A stretch of DNA of 33,561 nt from Vitrella brassicaformis (taxonomy: Eukaryota; Sar; Vitrellaceae). Where the stretch lies: positions 1-33,561 of the forward strand of contig CDMY01000262.1 in assembly GCA_001179505.1 (NCBI GenBank), in the 5' to 3' direction. Below, in pieces: positions 20,470 to 33,300 of the stretch; the first letter of the stretch is position 1, and each line of letters opens with the position of its first letter. The position numbers and the translations under genes were made by a program. The notes beneath the pieces were generated by a model. That model was not told the origin of the DNA. It did not search any database and saw only the letters and a program-made list of their open reading frames with translations.

Positions 20470-23400
20470 ATGAGGATGGCGGCCGAGGACATTCTCACGC
20501 TCGTCTTGCTCGCCACCTATGCAGCGGTACCCTGGCTCGCCAGCGCTGCCGATGAGTCGCTGGTCATGCGCAGGCTGTCGAGCTCTGACGTCACCAACTG
20601 GTGGCTGCTGGAGTCGCCAGCTGAAGACAAGACCGATATGGCAGCTCGGCTCAAAGATCCCATGCTCAAGCAGCTCAATCTGTCACCGTCTCAGGACAGC
20701 CCGCGGCCGAAGCGGCCTGTCATTCTGATCCCCGGTCTGTGTGGGTCGGTGTTGTCGGTGAGGAACCGCAAGACGGACCAAGTCACCCAAGTCTGGTAAG
20801 GCAGGCCATGTGGGAGGATGGGATGCCTTTGATCTGTCGGCTATGCAATTGTTTTGTCCTCTTGCAGGGCGCGGATGACATCGGCTGATCAGGTGGGTTG
20901 TCGGGAATGCATGAAGCACTTACTTAGTCATGGGATCGGTGTGTCTAACTCTGCAGCTGTTGTTGGCGCATGCTGTGGGTCGGTTTAATAGTCAGACGAA
21001 CCGTTCTGAGCCCCTCAATCCATCAGAGGAGGTGTTCTCCCCAGTAGACGACTTCGGTAACTGAGCTGCAGTGCACTGCACTGTGCACAAGAAACACCCA
21101 CCCACCCACCGCTCATGTCGTTCTTCCTTGGTCCTGATGCTCTCAGGTTTGTATTCGATTCAACGGCTGTTTCCCGAGATACGGCTGGGGCAGTCGGCCG
21201 AGTACCTCAGCACACTCATAGGTGCGGTGGTCACTGGCAAAGCAGACAAGGATCTATCACATGACGATCGCCCCCATGGGTGCTTCTCTTTCAGAGTCCC
21301 TCGAGGCCTCCGGATACGTGCGCGGCGAGACGCTTTTCGGGTTCCCGTTTGACTGGTACACAGTTCGTTACACAGCCACCGATTACTGATCTCCCGCCAT
21401 TTATCTGCAGGCGTCAGTCGGTTCGCAACCCGAGGATCCTCAAGAGGCTACGCACGCTCATCAAGACGGTGGGCCGTGGGGGCAGGGTGGACATCGTGAC
21501 GCACTCGATGGGCGGCCTGCTGCTCAAGGCATTCACCATCACACACAAGAAGGAAGCCAACGAACACATCGAAAACTGGGTGAGTGAGAAGGATTGAGGG
21601 AGGGAGGGAGGGAGGGAGGGAGGGAAGGCAGCCGGAAATGGCGCCCTCTCTCCTAACTGCAGATTGCAGTGAATACGCCGTGGCTGGGGGGCTCGACACA
21701 GACCATTTATGCGGCGCTGAGAGGCTACACATTCGGTACACTTACACCGCACCACACAATTGCGACGTCTGATATCTGTGGCACTTCTGCAGGCAATCCC
21801 TTCATCACGCCATCGACGATCCGCGCGATGCTGTGGGGGTCGCCCAGCATATTCGAGCTGCTGCCCGACTTCGACCACCCGTGGGAGCACAAGCCGTCCC
21901 TCACCGTCAAAAACGCCACCACACAGATCAGACTGGACACCTTCGATGCGTAAGGACACACTGATCACTGCCTGCACGAGTCCATTCCACACGTGGTGTC
22001 TTGTCTGCTGTTGATGCTTGCATTGCAGCCTGTATGACTTCTTCTGGGCGCACATGCGCGACTGCACGGTCATCACGCCATCCACCGGTGTGCCGGAGCG
22101 TGTCGGCTTCGACCGTCAGCTTTGGGACTACGTCATGGAGACCAAACGGTTTCTGCGGCAGCACAGCTACACTCCTCCGGCAGTGGCGGGCGACACGGCA
22201 CCAGGGGCGCAAGTCAGTGTCGACATAGAGGAGGAGACAGACGCAGAGAACTTCGCTGCTCAGATCAGGTGGGCAGGCGAGCACATGCGGAATGAGAGCC
22301 ATGTGTGTGTGTGTGTATGGTTCGTTTGGTGGTTGCAGTGGTCACATGAGAGGCAGCAGTGAGACAGCCGGCCGTACCGAAGCGAAGCCTCCCGAGGCGT
22401 CTACATCCCCCACTCGAGTGCACAACGAGTCGTCAAGACCCCCGCTGTCGTCCAACACATCCCACCTGTACACCTTCAACGACCACAGCATGTCGGCCGT
22501 CCGTCGGGAGGGTTTTGCCTTCTTCCATCTGTATTCCAACTCGAGGGATACGCCCCACAGCCACACGCTGGACGTCGGCAGCAACCCACTCAAGACCGTC
22601 GCCGACCTCAACATCTCGCCACAGGTGTGCAGATGGGGCTGGGGCGCAGCGAGACACGGGGGAATGTCTGCATCCATGTGTGTGTGCAGGAGGAGGTCAT
22701 CACTGCCCGCGGCGACGAGACTGTGCCACTCGAGTAAGACAAACATCACACACCACACACCACACACGACACCGCACATGGACCATCTGTGTGTATCTCT
22801 GCCATCTTCAGGTCTCTGCGAGCGCACGGCATCGGTCCAGAGCATGTGGTTCGGGAGGTGGAGCTGGACGAGGGCGGCCACCAGGACGTCCTCCACCGCC
22901 CACTGCTCACCGCAATCGTCAAGGAGGCCCTCGGCATCACATGCGACTGGAAGGGCCTCTGGTACAGCGACACTGAGGGTCTCTTTGCCCTCGACCACCT
23001 TAAGAACTCTCGCGTTGAGGTCCACACGGTACACTCCCGCCTACTGCTGCGCGGCGACATCTCGCCGGACGGCCAGAGGGTGGTCGGCACCGTCACCTGG
23101 CGAGGCGCCACAAAGCGGCGGCTGACGGGAGCGAGTGATGATGCATCGTCAGAGGCCATCGTAGCTGCAGCGGCCAGTGTGGGGCAGGAGGTGTCGCGGC
23201 CCGAGATGGTCGGTGAGGGTACCTTCTCGTGGCAGATGGAGGGTGGGTGTCAGGCCTTCACGGGCAGCTGGACACCTCATGTAGGAGACCGACAGGTGAA
23301 GAAAGAGACATCAAATGCGCCCTCTGTCTCGCTGTCTGCCATGGTAGTGTGCGTTGGTTTGTCGCCATTCAGGAGTTCACTGCCCTTCGTGTGACGGGCA

Positions 23401-25182
23401 AGCAGTGCTCGCACAGCCAAACACGCATATGCACGGTCAGAAAGGAGCAGGGGGAAGAGCAGGAACGGCCCATCGATCCGCAATCTGCCCCCGTGTGTGT
23501 GTGTCCAGGTCGAGAATGGTTTAGGTCTGACTGAGTGCATCCACGGCTTCTGGGTCCCAGGATGCCGCGTGCGATCCTGTCTACCGGGGTAAGAACGACC
23601 CACAAACGCCCCTGCATTGGTAACTGCCTGAATGTCTCTGTTGGTGCTGTATGTGTGCAGGTACACAGTGAGTGACAGCCAATGGGCTTCGCAGCAGCCA
23701 CCAGAGGGGTCACACGGCGGATCGTCGCCGGTCGTCAACTGGTCCAGCCTGCCCTTCCTGGACTTCGCTGCCAATGCACAGCCGCCCCCGCCCCCGGCCG
23801 GCAATGACGAGAGCACAAGCGGTTCGGCAGACTTCCCTCTACCAGCAAAGAAAGAGGTGAGCTCGAGGGGACCACTTTAACACTCGGCGGTTCATTGTGC
23901 TTTGTGGTGTTTTGTTTTGTTTTGTTTTGGGCGCGTGTGTGTCAGGTGGCCTGTGTGCCGTGCACGGCGGGTACTTACAAGCACCACTACGGCATCCAGG
24001 GCTGCATGCCGTGTGGCTTCATCCCGCCACACGCCATCTACACCGAAACGGCCGTCCAGGCGGCTCCATGCCCAACCGCATGTGACGCAGGTCGGCACAA
24101 AGACCAACAGCACAGCAGCACAGAAGTCGGAGATGTCATTCTACGTTCCACGTGTGTCGTCAGGTTATTACCGCACTCGATCTGGCCACTGCCGTGCGTG
24201 TCCGGCGGGCACATACAAGGACACGGTGTCCGACTCGCCGTGCAAGAGGTGTGCCAACGCCAACGGGCCCCTGTGGATTCCCTCACACGCAACGGCAATC
24301 ACCACACCGCAGTGCCCCGTCGATTGCCTTACTGGGTAAGGGAGAGAGAGGCACCCTCACAAGCACAGCACGTGGTCCTCGCACAGCGGCCCTTTTTGTG
24401 TGTGCAGGTATGAGCTGGTGCAGGACGGCGGTGTCGACCGCTGTGTGATGAATCCGTTGTGGTTCTTCCTGTGGGTCGCCGGCTGTCTCGCGGCCCTTCT
24501 CAGCGTCACCTCCCTCGTCAGGTGGATGTTCGTCAAGTGCCGCGCAGCACGCAGCCGGGCATTGGCGGCTCGGCGGGTGTCAGGGTCCTCGCAACAGACC
24601 AGGACGGGCCTCGCCAGCGCCAAGCAAGACCTCGAGAAGGACTTCACACGCGGATACGCCATTCCCCAGCGAAGCAACTTCCGCAATAGAGTCGAGAGTT
24701 GCCTGTCGACGTGCCTCAAGCGCAGCGCCCGGTGCTGCTTCCCTGGAGGCAAGTACCGCCACGGCAAGTCGTCCAGGCGGTCGGCACAGCACTTCATTGA
24801 GGAGGGGAGATCAAGCCTACTCGTGCGCAAGCCCAGCAAGGACATGCACGCGGCCCCTGACGGCAGCTATGGTGTCTTCCTGCCGATGTCGCACCAGCAC
24901 ACGAAGGGCCCCATCCCCTCTGGGGATGGTCCATCTGACGCGTCAGCCCCTGCCCCACACAGCACACCTACCACTGCCGCACCTGAGGCCCCCAAGCCAG
25001 CACGTGACAGCAACGGCGATGGCCGCGATGAGCCCAAGACGCCGAGGCAAAAGTCGCTGCAGGTGAGGGGCAGCGGTTATGTCGGTGTGGCGACGGCATC
25101 GAGTGCACACCTGCACGGCTATGGCGAGAAGGACCGAGCCAGGTCGTCACGTTCAAGGATCTTTTCGGGGCGAATCAGCTGA
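20470..25182 (+). CDS. LCAT-like acyltransferase/phospholipase fused to GCC2/GCC3-type cysteine modules and a transmembrane helix
   Basis: Eighteen exons join in phase to 1,156 residues: 20470–20795, 20868–20892, 20957–21056, 21147–21221, 21295–21355, 21411–21579, 21663–21735, 21793–21949, 22029–22268, 22339–22624, 22690–22733, 22812–23295, 23373–23435, 23509–23588, 23661–23856, 23946–24090, 24164–24335, 24408–25182. ATG 20476 is an alternative start. A hydrophobic N-terminus suggests secretion. The LCAT/PDAT alpha/beta-hydrolase core has PVILIPGLCGSVL, nucleophile HSMGG (S228), GDETVPL (D513) and GGHQDVL (H542), a complete triad. Such enzymes move or release acyl chains of phospholipids. Residues about 680–900 are Cys-rich, with two C-x2-C-x-AGTYK units typical of GCC2/GCC3 (ephrin-receptor-like) modules. 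A helix at about 916–939 and a basic tail follow. This predicts a membrane-anchored enzyme facing outside or the lumen. The substrate is unknown. Confidence 0.85.
21597..21627 (+). repeat. GGGA microsatellite inside an intron
   Basis: About seven GGGA units lie within the 83-nt intron 21580–21662 of the LCAT-like gene. They do not affect the coding frame. Confidence 0.85.
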
Positions 25183-25721
25183 CGTTGCTCTTTTGCCATT
25201 TTTGAATAGAATACATGACATGGACCGGACCGGTGTCTGCCGCTGCTGCCGGATGGGATCGAGTCAGGATCGGTTGAGCTTTTTTGCGCTTCTCTTTTTG
25301 CGCACGCGTTTTGGCCTTTTGCATGCATCGACCAACCAAACCGACCCAAAGCTGTACAGCCCTCAGCTACTTGGTGGGTGTGGTATGGTGTACATACGCA
25401 GACGTGGCGTACAGACATGCATTGGTACGCCATGCATGCGGTGATGCTGGGTTCCTGCTGATGCGTTCGTGTGTGGTGTGTGTGTTTGTGTGTGTGTGTG
25501 CTCGCTTTATCGACATGTGGGTGCCTTTGGCGTGTGTGGGACTGACTGCAGGACATTTGCGTTGTCGTCGTTTCATCAACACGAAGAAAGGCTCATTCAA
25601 TGTCGGCCGTCCTCCTATGCAATGAGTAGACCCCCACTGGCAGACTAGCAATAGAGATATCGACACGCAGGCACCCACATCAACACAATCAAAACTGTCC
25701 ATCCCCACACACCCAGCCCCC
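25183..25721. other. Convergent intergenic region
   Basis: This lies between the 3' ends of the LCAT-like and histidine phosphatase genes. It contains a short TG-rich tract at about 25,470–25,500. I see no gene or RNA. Confidence 0.5.
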
Positions 25722-27203
25722 TCAGAAGATCTCCACGTCCACCCTATACACCTCGTCAGCCCCCGCAGTGCTCCTCAGAATCTCCCGCACACACTCCACC
25801 TCCCTATCAGCCTCGCTGCCAGCCTCCAACACACCCGCACCAGGCGAACCAGCCAGCACCAGCAGCACACACGTCTGTCGGTGCACCCTCTCCTTGGCTA
25901 CCACCTCCCACGCACACGGCACGATGCCGTTGGCGACGTCCTCTCCCTCGACGGCACTGAGGCAGCTGGTGGCGTCGACGGCCTTGAGCTGCCGACCCAT
26001 GCTGCCCTTGAGCGACTCCTGCGCCTTGCGCGGGCTGCCGGCCTCTAGATACTCGTGACGCGTCATCCACCCCCGCAGCCGGCTGTGGGCGTTGGACAGG
26101 GAATCGCATGAGGTGCTCTCAGGCGTCTCCCGAGCAGGGGTGTCCTCATCGCTGGCTGGTGAGAGCGGCGGGAGTGTGAGCAGTGAGCACGGTTCGGTGA
26201 TGTCCATCTCAAGCAGCGTGTCGAGCGGCACCCGGTAGTGCTTGGCGTGAGGGCCGTGAGGCAGGGGATTGTCTTCGGGCTCCGATGATGGGCCGCCGCT
26301 GTTGTCTGATGGACGTGACAGCGGGATGGGACTCACAGGGCTCTCTGGTGGAGCGTCGGTGACGGGGAGGGAGAGGTTTGCCTCGCGCCACTCGCAGTTC
26401 TTGAGGCCCCTCGACGGTGGATCGAAGACGCCCACGTAGGCAAACAGATGCCGCAGGAATGCGCTGTGGCTGACCACCACCACCACAGGGTCCTCTCCCG
26501 CCGCATCCTTCTCGTCTAGCAGCCGCTCGAGCGTCTCGAGGAACTTACCGCACCGCCGCTCCACATCAGCACGCTTCTCGCGAGGGGCTGATGGGCCCAG
26601 CGGATCCTCCTCGTCGTCTCCAATTACGCGGAACCCGCCATCAAATAGCCCTTCGTACTTGGCCTTGAAGTCGCTGAGCCGCATGCGACCGTCACACACG
26701 TGGGCACCGCCCCACTCCCGCAGATGCTCGATTGCTGTAACGCTCTTGAGTGCCGGCATGGCGTGCCGGGCCGTCTCGACGGTGCGGCTGAGGGTGGACG
26801 TGAGCACCAGCAGGGGACGGGATGCAGAAGAGCCGTTGAGTGCCTCGCGGACGGCTGCGGGCATGTGTGTGCTGGCGTTCTTGGACTGCTCGATCCCCTT
26901 GTCGGTCAGCATGGCGTCGAAGTGAGAGGGATCTCGAAACACAGACTCGCGAGACTCACCCTGAATGCGCACATGCATCACCACGTCAAATCAATGAATG
27001 TACTCCCTGCTCCGCATGCTCACCGGCTTTCGTCGTTTGGCTGCCAGGTTGTGGGTCCCTTCTGCATGGCGAAGGAAGTACACCGTCACTGGACGGGAAC
27101 GGGTCGACTGCTGCATCTCCACTGACCCTCCCTCAGTGTCAGGGAGCAGCGTGATGAGGCAAAGAGCAGCGCAGCTGAAAATCCGTACCAGCTGAAGAGT
27201 CAT
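25722..27203 (-). CDS. Histidine phosphatase (phosphoglycerate-mutase-like) with long C-terminal extension
   Basis: Two exons on the minus strand (27203–27024, 26960–25722) give 472 residues. ATG 27203 is the first ATG in frame and opens a hydrophobic signal-like segment (residues about 1–20). TVYFLRHAEGTHN carries the RHG-type motif as RHA, with the phospho-accepting His at 46. TSTLSRTVETA supplies the phosphate-pocket Arg, and VVVVSHSAFLRHLF holds the second catalytic His. This order fits branch 1 of the histidine phosphatase superfamily, which includes broad phosphatases and mutases of small phosphates. The last 200 or so residues are Pro/Ser-rich and then loosely charged, with no domain I recognise. 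The substrate cannot be told. The gene diverges from the LRR gene, with starts 151 bp apart. Confidence 0.85.
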
Positions 27204-27353
27204 CAACACACTGCTGCGCTGCGCAACCCCAGACGTTACCGGGGGGTTACATTCAGTGCATCGGCAATCTTAGCGCGCAGTGCGGGAGAGATCGGAGCGA
27301 CAGGAGGCTCTCTCGTGTGGCAGATCCGCACTGAGCTGAGTGCCTTCATACCG
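27204..27353. promoter_or_regulatory. Divergent promoter region of the histidine phosphatase and LRR–GCC genes
   Basis: Only 150 bp separate the two inferred start codons. The region has GC-rich elements (GCTGCGCTGCGCAAC near 27,212; TTAGCGCGCAGTGCG near 27,270). No TATA box is evident. Confidence 0.45.
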
Positions 27354-30300
27354 ATGATCCGTCCCTATCATATTCTTTTTCTGTCACTCCTCTCGTCAAG
27401 CGCCATTGGTGAAGTGCTCCGTCTTGGTTTTGCCCTTGGACGCCCCCTGGAGCAACGAGCTGCGTCTGTCCGCGACTCTTCCTTTCCCTATCGTGAGCCT
27501 GATGGCGATGATGAGGATGATCCGTACTATCGATCCCTCCCTGAAGCTTGGAAGAACCGGAGGCTTTCTATCGGCCGCCGCATCGGCATCTGCAGGTCGC
27601 CGGTGACAGCTGGATTTCAACTCGATCCCGCAATGTGATGTACGCCTACGAGGAATGGTTCGATGGCAGCCCCGATGGTTCGTCGAGGACACTGAAATCT
27701 ATCATCCGGTCCAAGATCCAGCTGTTCAAGAGGTATCCACTCATGGACGACAGGATGGCTCCACCCGAGAATATAGAGCTGGTCGGCGAGGGCTGCGAGG
27801 TGTGCGACGAGGACGCAAAGGGACCTCTCAGGACCTTCATCAAGAGCATGAACATCACGGCTCGCGACGTGCCCGCTCAATTCCCCGTTTGTGAGCTCCC
27901 TTTCATGCTCTGCATACGATCGGTTCGGCTAGGTGTGCGAAGACCCGAACATCGCCTGACGGGCTTGCCTGATCTTATTGAGGGATACTTCGTGATCATC
28001 GACCCGGTGTACCAGACGCAGCTGACGTTCCCCCCTGGTGGCTCACCATTGAACGAGTCCTTATACCAGCTGAAAGGCCTCCTGGGCGTCGTCCTGATGA
28101 ATGCGCCGATCGAAGGCACACTCTCCGAGGAGATCGGCAATCTCGACGGCTGGAGTTGCTTACAAATATCAAGTGGGGAACGGATTTGTAGGGGCGGTCT
28201 TCGCGTACTGAACATCGACCGGTGTCCCAATATCAGCGGCCCCCTTCCCAGCGCCATAGCGTCGTTGAAGCGCCTCCGCGGCATCTACATCGACAAGACC
28301 CCGATCAATGGCACCCTGCCGCCCTCCTTTCACCAGCTCTTCAACACGTCACTGGAGTCCCTCAGCCTGATAAACACCGACCTCGATTTCACAATGCAGT
28401 CGCTCTTCAACCACAGCCCTACTGGTCCCCCTCCCCCGTGCAGAACGTTGCGCGTCTTGAGGCTCGCCGGCGATAACATCACGGGCCGCCTGACTGGGTC
28501 CTTTGATCACTGCCGGGAGCTCGAGGAAGTGGATATCAGGAACTCTCGCGTTGACGGCCCGCTCCCCGCTCTCAATTTGCAGAAGCACCTCACTGTCTTC
28601 CGACTTCAAGAGTGCAGAGACATCACGGGGGTCATCCCTCCATCCTACGGCAACAACACGAAACTGGAAGAGTTTGAGATCGTCAACTTACCGGTCAGAC
28701 AGACAGCAATTATCGATTCACTCGGGCGCCCCTGGTGCATTCATTCCTTTTTGATCGTGTGTTGCTGTTTCCGTCAGGTATCTGGCCCGATTCCCGACTC
28801 TTTCAACCATCTGAAGTCGCTGAGGCAGCTCATATTTCGCAAGACCAAGCTATCCAAGCTGCCTGCCACTCTCGAGGCCCTGCAGAACCTGCACACGCTC
28901 GAGCTGGAGAGCAATACGTTCACAGGGCTCATTCCCGCATGGATCAGCAAGCTGAGCGGCCTGCACAAGCTGCGGCTGGGAGGGAACGACTTCATGGACT
29001 GGGAAGGCGCCACGTGGAAGATCCCACCTGCGTAAGCACTTGTCTGAGGAGATGCGACACCGATGGCTGGCTGGAATCGGCTTGTTCTGTGCTTCATTTC
29101 AGGCTTGAGCATCTTGACGCATCCAGGAACAAGCTGCCGCGGATCCCGCCAAATTGGAGAAGGATCGAGACAGGTACTCCATTAGGGCAGGAAGGGATGG
29201 GGGAACTGTGAATGTGTGAGCAGTTCGGCGGCTGTTCTTGAGTGGCAATCGAATCAAGAGAATCGGCTCGGGATGGGGAATACACGACCCTGGACTTCAC
29301 ACATGGAGAATACACGACCCTGGACTTCACGCACTTGCCAGTGAGGGAGAGGAGTACGGTGCCACAGAACCAAAGCGACCCGTCAACTTGTCTGTCTATC
29401 TGTCTGTGTCTTCAGGACCCTTTCCATCAGCCCGCATCCTTGCCCAAATCCTCAAGGTAGGTACATTCACACCACGTGCAGACTGACATGAGACGCTCGC
29501 TGCGTATGTGTCGGTGCTGCAGAATCCCCCGCCCTACTGGCCAACCACCCGCTATCTTTCGCTTGGCGGCAACCAGATGAACATGACGGCCGATCAGTTC
29601 CTGATGCCCTGGAAATACAACGACAACATGCATGAAATCTTCGGCGACAACAACTCTCTGCATGGCGCCCTCACGGCTGACGGGGTGGCCGCGATCGATA
29701 TGGAGGAGGTTCTGCGGACGCGGCTACTCGACACGCCACCATTCCGGCGGTACAAGAAGTCATTCATGGCTGCCTATCGGCTGCAGGAGAACGCCACGAG
29801 CATGAGCATGGTGGATCCGAATGCGAGTGACGAGCATGTGGAGGTTGACGATTTCGACCCTGACAAACATGTGGTGGATGTGGAGACTCTTCCCGAAATA
29901 TTGACTCTGGATTACCTCATGAGAGCCCTCAACCTCACCACCAGCCTGCGCGTCAAGAAAGGCTTCAATCAGCTGCAGCTTCTCAACCTCGAGAAGAATT
30001 CTATACAGGAGATCAGGGACGGAGTGTAAGTAAGCAGCACAGACGAGAGCCGCGGCGAGATGCAGGACTGATATATGTCGCCATCCCTGTCCCTGGCTGG
30101 CTCTCTGTGTCTTCTGCATAGGCGTGTGATCCCCGCGTCCTTGGTGTCTCTGCACATGGCCAATAACAGTCTGCGTTCGATCCACATGTCTGTTGACAGA
30201 CCGCTCGGCCACGTCGATTTACGCAACAATTTGCTACGAAGCATTGATACCGATTCTAGGTTCTTTTCATCCGACTACGTAAGGTTAACAGAGAACTCGG

Positions 30301-33300
30301 ACCTAAGATTTCAGCATACGAACGAAATGTGTATCAGCTTGAGACCCATCAAGGTGAGAAAGGGCTAGGATGAGCACTTACCTATGTGTTGGTGGCCGTG
30401 GTGATTTATGTGTGTATCTCTGAGGGTGTGTATGTCTGTGTCTTTCAGAAATGTCAGGATGTGCGTCGGGAGGCAATGAATCAGACTAACTTGAGTTATT
30501 GCCCCGACACTTCCTCATATGAGGAGTTTGGCATGCCGCCACTGGTGGCCGACCCACAAGGTGGACAACACATCATATCACACAAGGCATCCAGCGTTTT
30601 TGCCTGATTCTAGCGTTGGTGCAGGATATTCAGCGCGTATAGTGGGCAAGGGTGAGAAGCGCTTTGAGTGCACGGAGTTCTGCGCTGTACCCAGTCGAAT
30701 TGAGGTGAATTTCATCTAGTTAAACGCCCAGGACAGGAACAAATATGATATGCTCCCCTGGTCTGACAGGTCGACTACACCTTTGCCCCAGATGTCCTTT
30801 GTCGCTGCCTGCCCGGCTATGCGGGCACCGGCATCAACTGCACCAAGTGCCCCCCTGGCACATACAGCAACAGACGAGACGGCACACAAACGTGCAGACA
30901 ATGCCCCGATGATGCAGGTCAGAGACGAACAAACACATTACAATAGCCCTTGGGACTTACATTGGTACACACAGGTTCTGACGAGGGCTCAAAGGAGTGC
31001 TATTGCCGTCTTGGCCACCAGCGCGGCGAGGAGCCGTGCGAGCCGTGTACGGCTGGGTCTATCGGCGTGCGCAAAGGCGGCGCTGATGGAAGTCGCAGCG
31101 CGTGGACCTGCCGAGACTGCTTGCCTGGGTTGAACTGCTCGGTCCCCATCAACTACAATGCGAGTGTGCTGCCGGGCTTCTTCCAGCTCACTGTGAAGCT
31201 ACAGTCGGATCGCCCGTCTCACAACACCACAAGAGAAGTGACAACGTAAGATCTACACGCCAAAACGTATGAGGGAGTGTGCATGTTTTGGCGTGTTTTA
31301 GATATGGCGCTGGGTTGACTTCGTTGCCGATAGTGATGTCGTGTCCATTGCCGTCGGCCTGCAAAGGCACTAACAAGACAGACGGGCTGAACATATGCTC
31401 GGTAACAGCCAACTGCATCATTCTGAAAGTCGCTTTTTTTACCTTCCTCGCCTTGTCTCTGTGTAGGAAGGGCATGAGGGTTTTGTGTGCTCTCGGTGCA
31501 AGGCCGGCTTCCCGCGTCAGACGCCCCAGCAGCCGTGCGCCCCATGTACCCCACTATGGCAGATTGTGCTTATTAACGTGTTGCTTGTTCTCGCCACTCT
31601 GATGGCCATCTTCATACTCACGGCGCTTGCTGAAAGGTCCATCTCTCACGCAAAGCTTCAATTCGATCGATCTTCGTGCGGGTGTGTGTCAGGGCTTCGT
31701 CGTCCCCGCGCGCTGAGGTGCCGTCTCAGCTGATCAAAATCGGCCTCTCACACATCACCGCTGTACGCAATGGCGGATAAAAGAGAACTCATGCACCCAC
31801 CTTCCATCACCTGTATATGATGTTGCCGTATGTGTGTGTGCTCAGGTATGTGGTTTGGCCTTTCTCGTATTCGACGAGTCCATCTTGGGCGACCAGATAT
31901 CCTCACTGATCGGCAGCTTCTTCGCCTGGACCGGCGGGGTTCCTCAAAGCTACCAGATATGGGAATGTCTACTGAAGCCATATGTGGGCGACAAGTGCGT
32001 TCTGTACCGCAATGCCGTGTGGTTGGCTTTGCCACTCGTCTGGCTCACTGCTGTGCCTATCATTGGTAACCACGAACACACTCCAGGGGGCGATGCATGT
32101 GATCATTTGTGGCTCCTGTCGTGGCTGCAGCGAGCGGGTTTGACCGAGTGCGTGATGCCTTCAAGTCAAGACGGCGCGTTGGCAGCAACAAACAAGCCTC
32201 ACTCGCCACCGACACAAACATTCGGGCCCTCTCAGCACCGCCATCCGTCGCCAACGGCAAGGCAGACACACCTGCCGCTCAATGCCCTCGCCAGCGGTCA
32301 GTCACATTTCAGGAGGACTTTCGACCCGAGTCAGTGACGCCACCCTCCTGCCAGCATTCCCTAACGGAGGCCCACAAGAGCGGCCGATGGCGGCAATGGC
32401 TGGATAACCGGGGGACCATAATGGTCGTCATCCTCACGTTTATCCATCCCACCGTGACCAAGAGCATGCTGGCCCTCCTGCGCTGCCGGCCTTTCCCCTA
32501 TGTGGGTTCCCCTATCCCTATTGCCTCAGGCGAGAGTGTCAGCCTGCTGCCGACCGACCCGATGCATGACATGCGGCCGAGAATGGACCTCGATTCCCAT
32601 GTTCTGTGTGGATCTGCCGAGCATGCCCCGTTCTTGTGGGTTGCTGTGGCTGGCCTGTTATTGTGGACGCTCGCACCAGTGGTGTGTGGCGTGGCGTTTC
32701 TGTGGCGGCACAGAGACCGCCTGCAGGACTATCACACGCGTAGAAGGGTGGGCTTCATGTATGCGGCATATCGCAAGAACTTCTACTATTGGGATTTTGT
32801 GCTGGTCATGAGGCGTGTACTTGTGCTGTTGATAGCACAACAAGCGACGGCGCAGCCCCGCCAGCAGCTGCTCGGCTGGACTGTGGTCGCCAGTGTGTGC
32901 CTGGCGCTGCAATTCGCTGTTTGGCCCTTCGATCGTGGCAACATGGACATCCTCAATCGATCTGAGCTGCGTGGGCTGCTGGTATGGTTCGTGTCGCTGC
33001 TCGTCATGCAGTTCGTTGTCATGCTGCCCGAGGGGACCTCTCTGGTGCTGCCGATCGGCCTCGTGCTGGTTGTCATTCTTGCCAATCTGGCGCATTATAT
33101 TCTGCTGGCCGCGCAGATATGTCGGTATGGCCTGCTGCAAGTCGGCTACAGATACACGGCCCTCACCGACCGCGAAAAGGCTATCGGTAGGCAACGGAAG
33201 AGCATCCAATCAGCACGCTCGATTCCATCTGGCTGCTTGTGTCCCCTCAGCCCGCGTGATGTCCGGTCGTGTCACGGGCCCTCTTTTGTCGTGGCTCATC

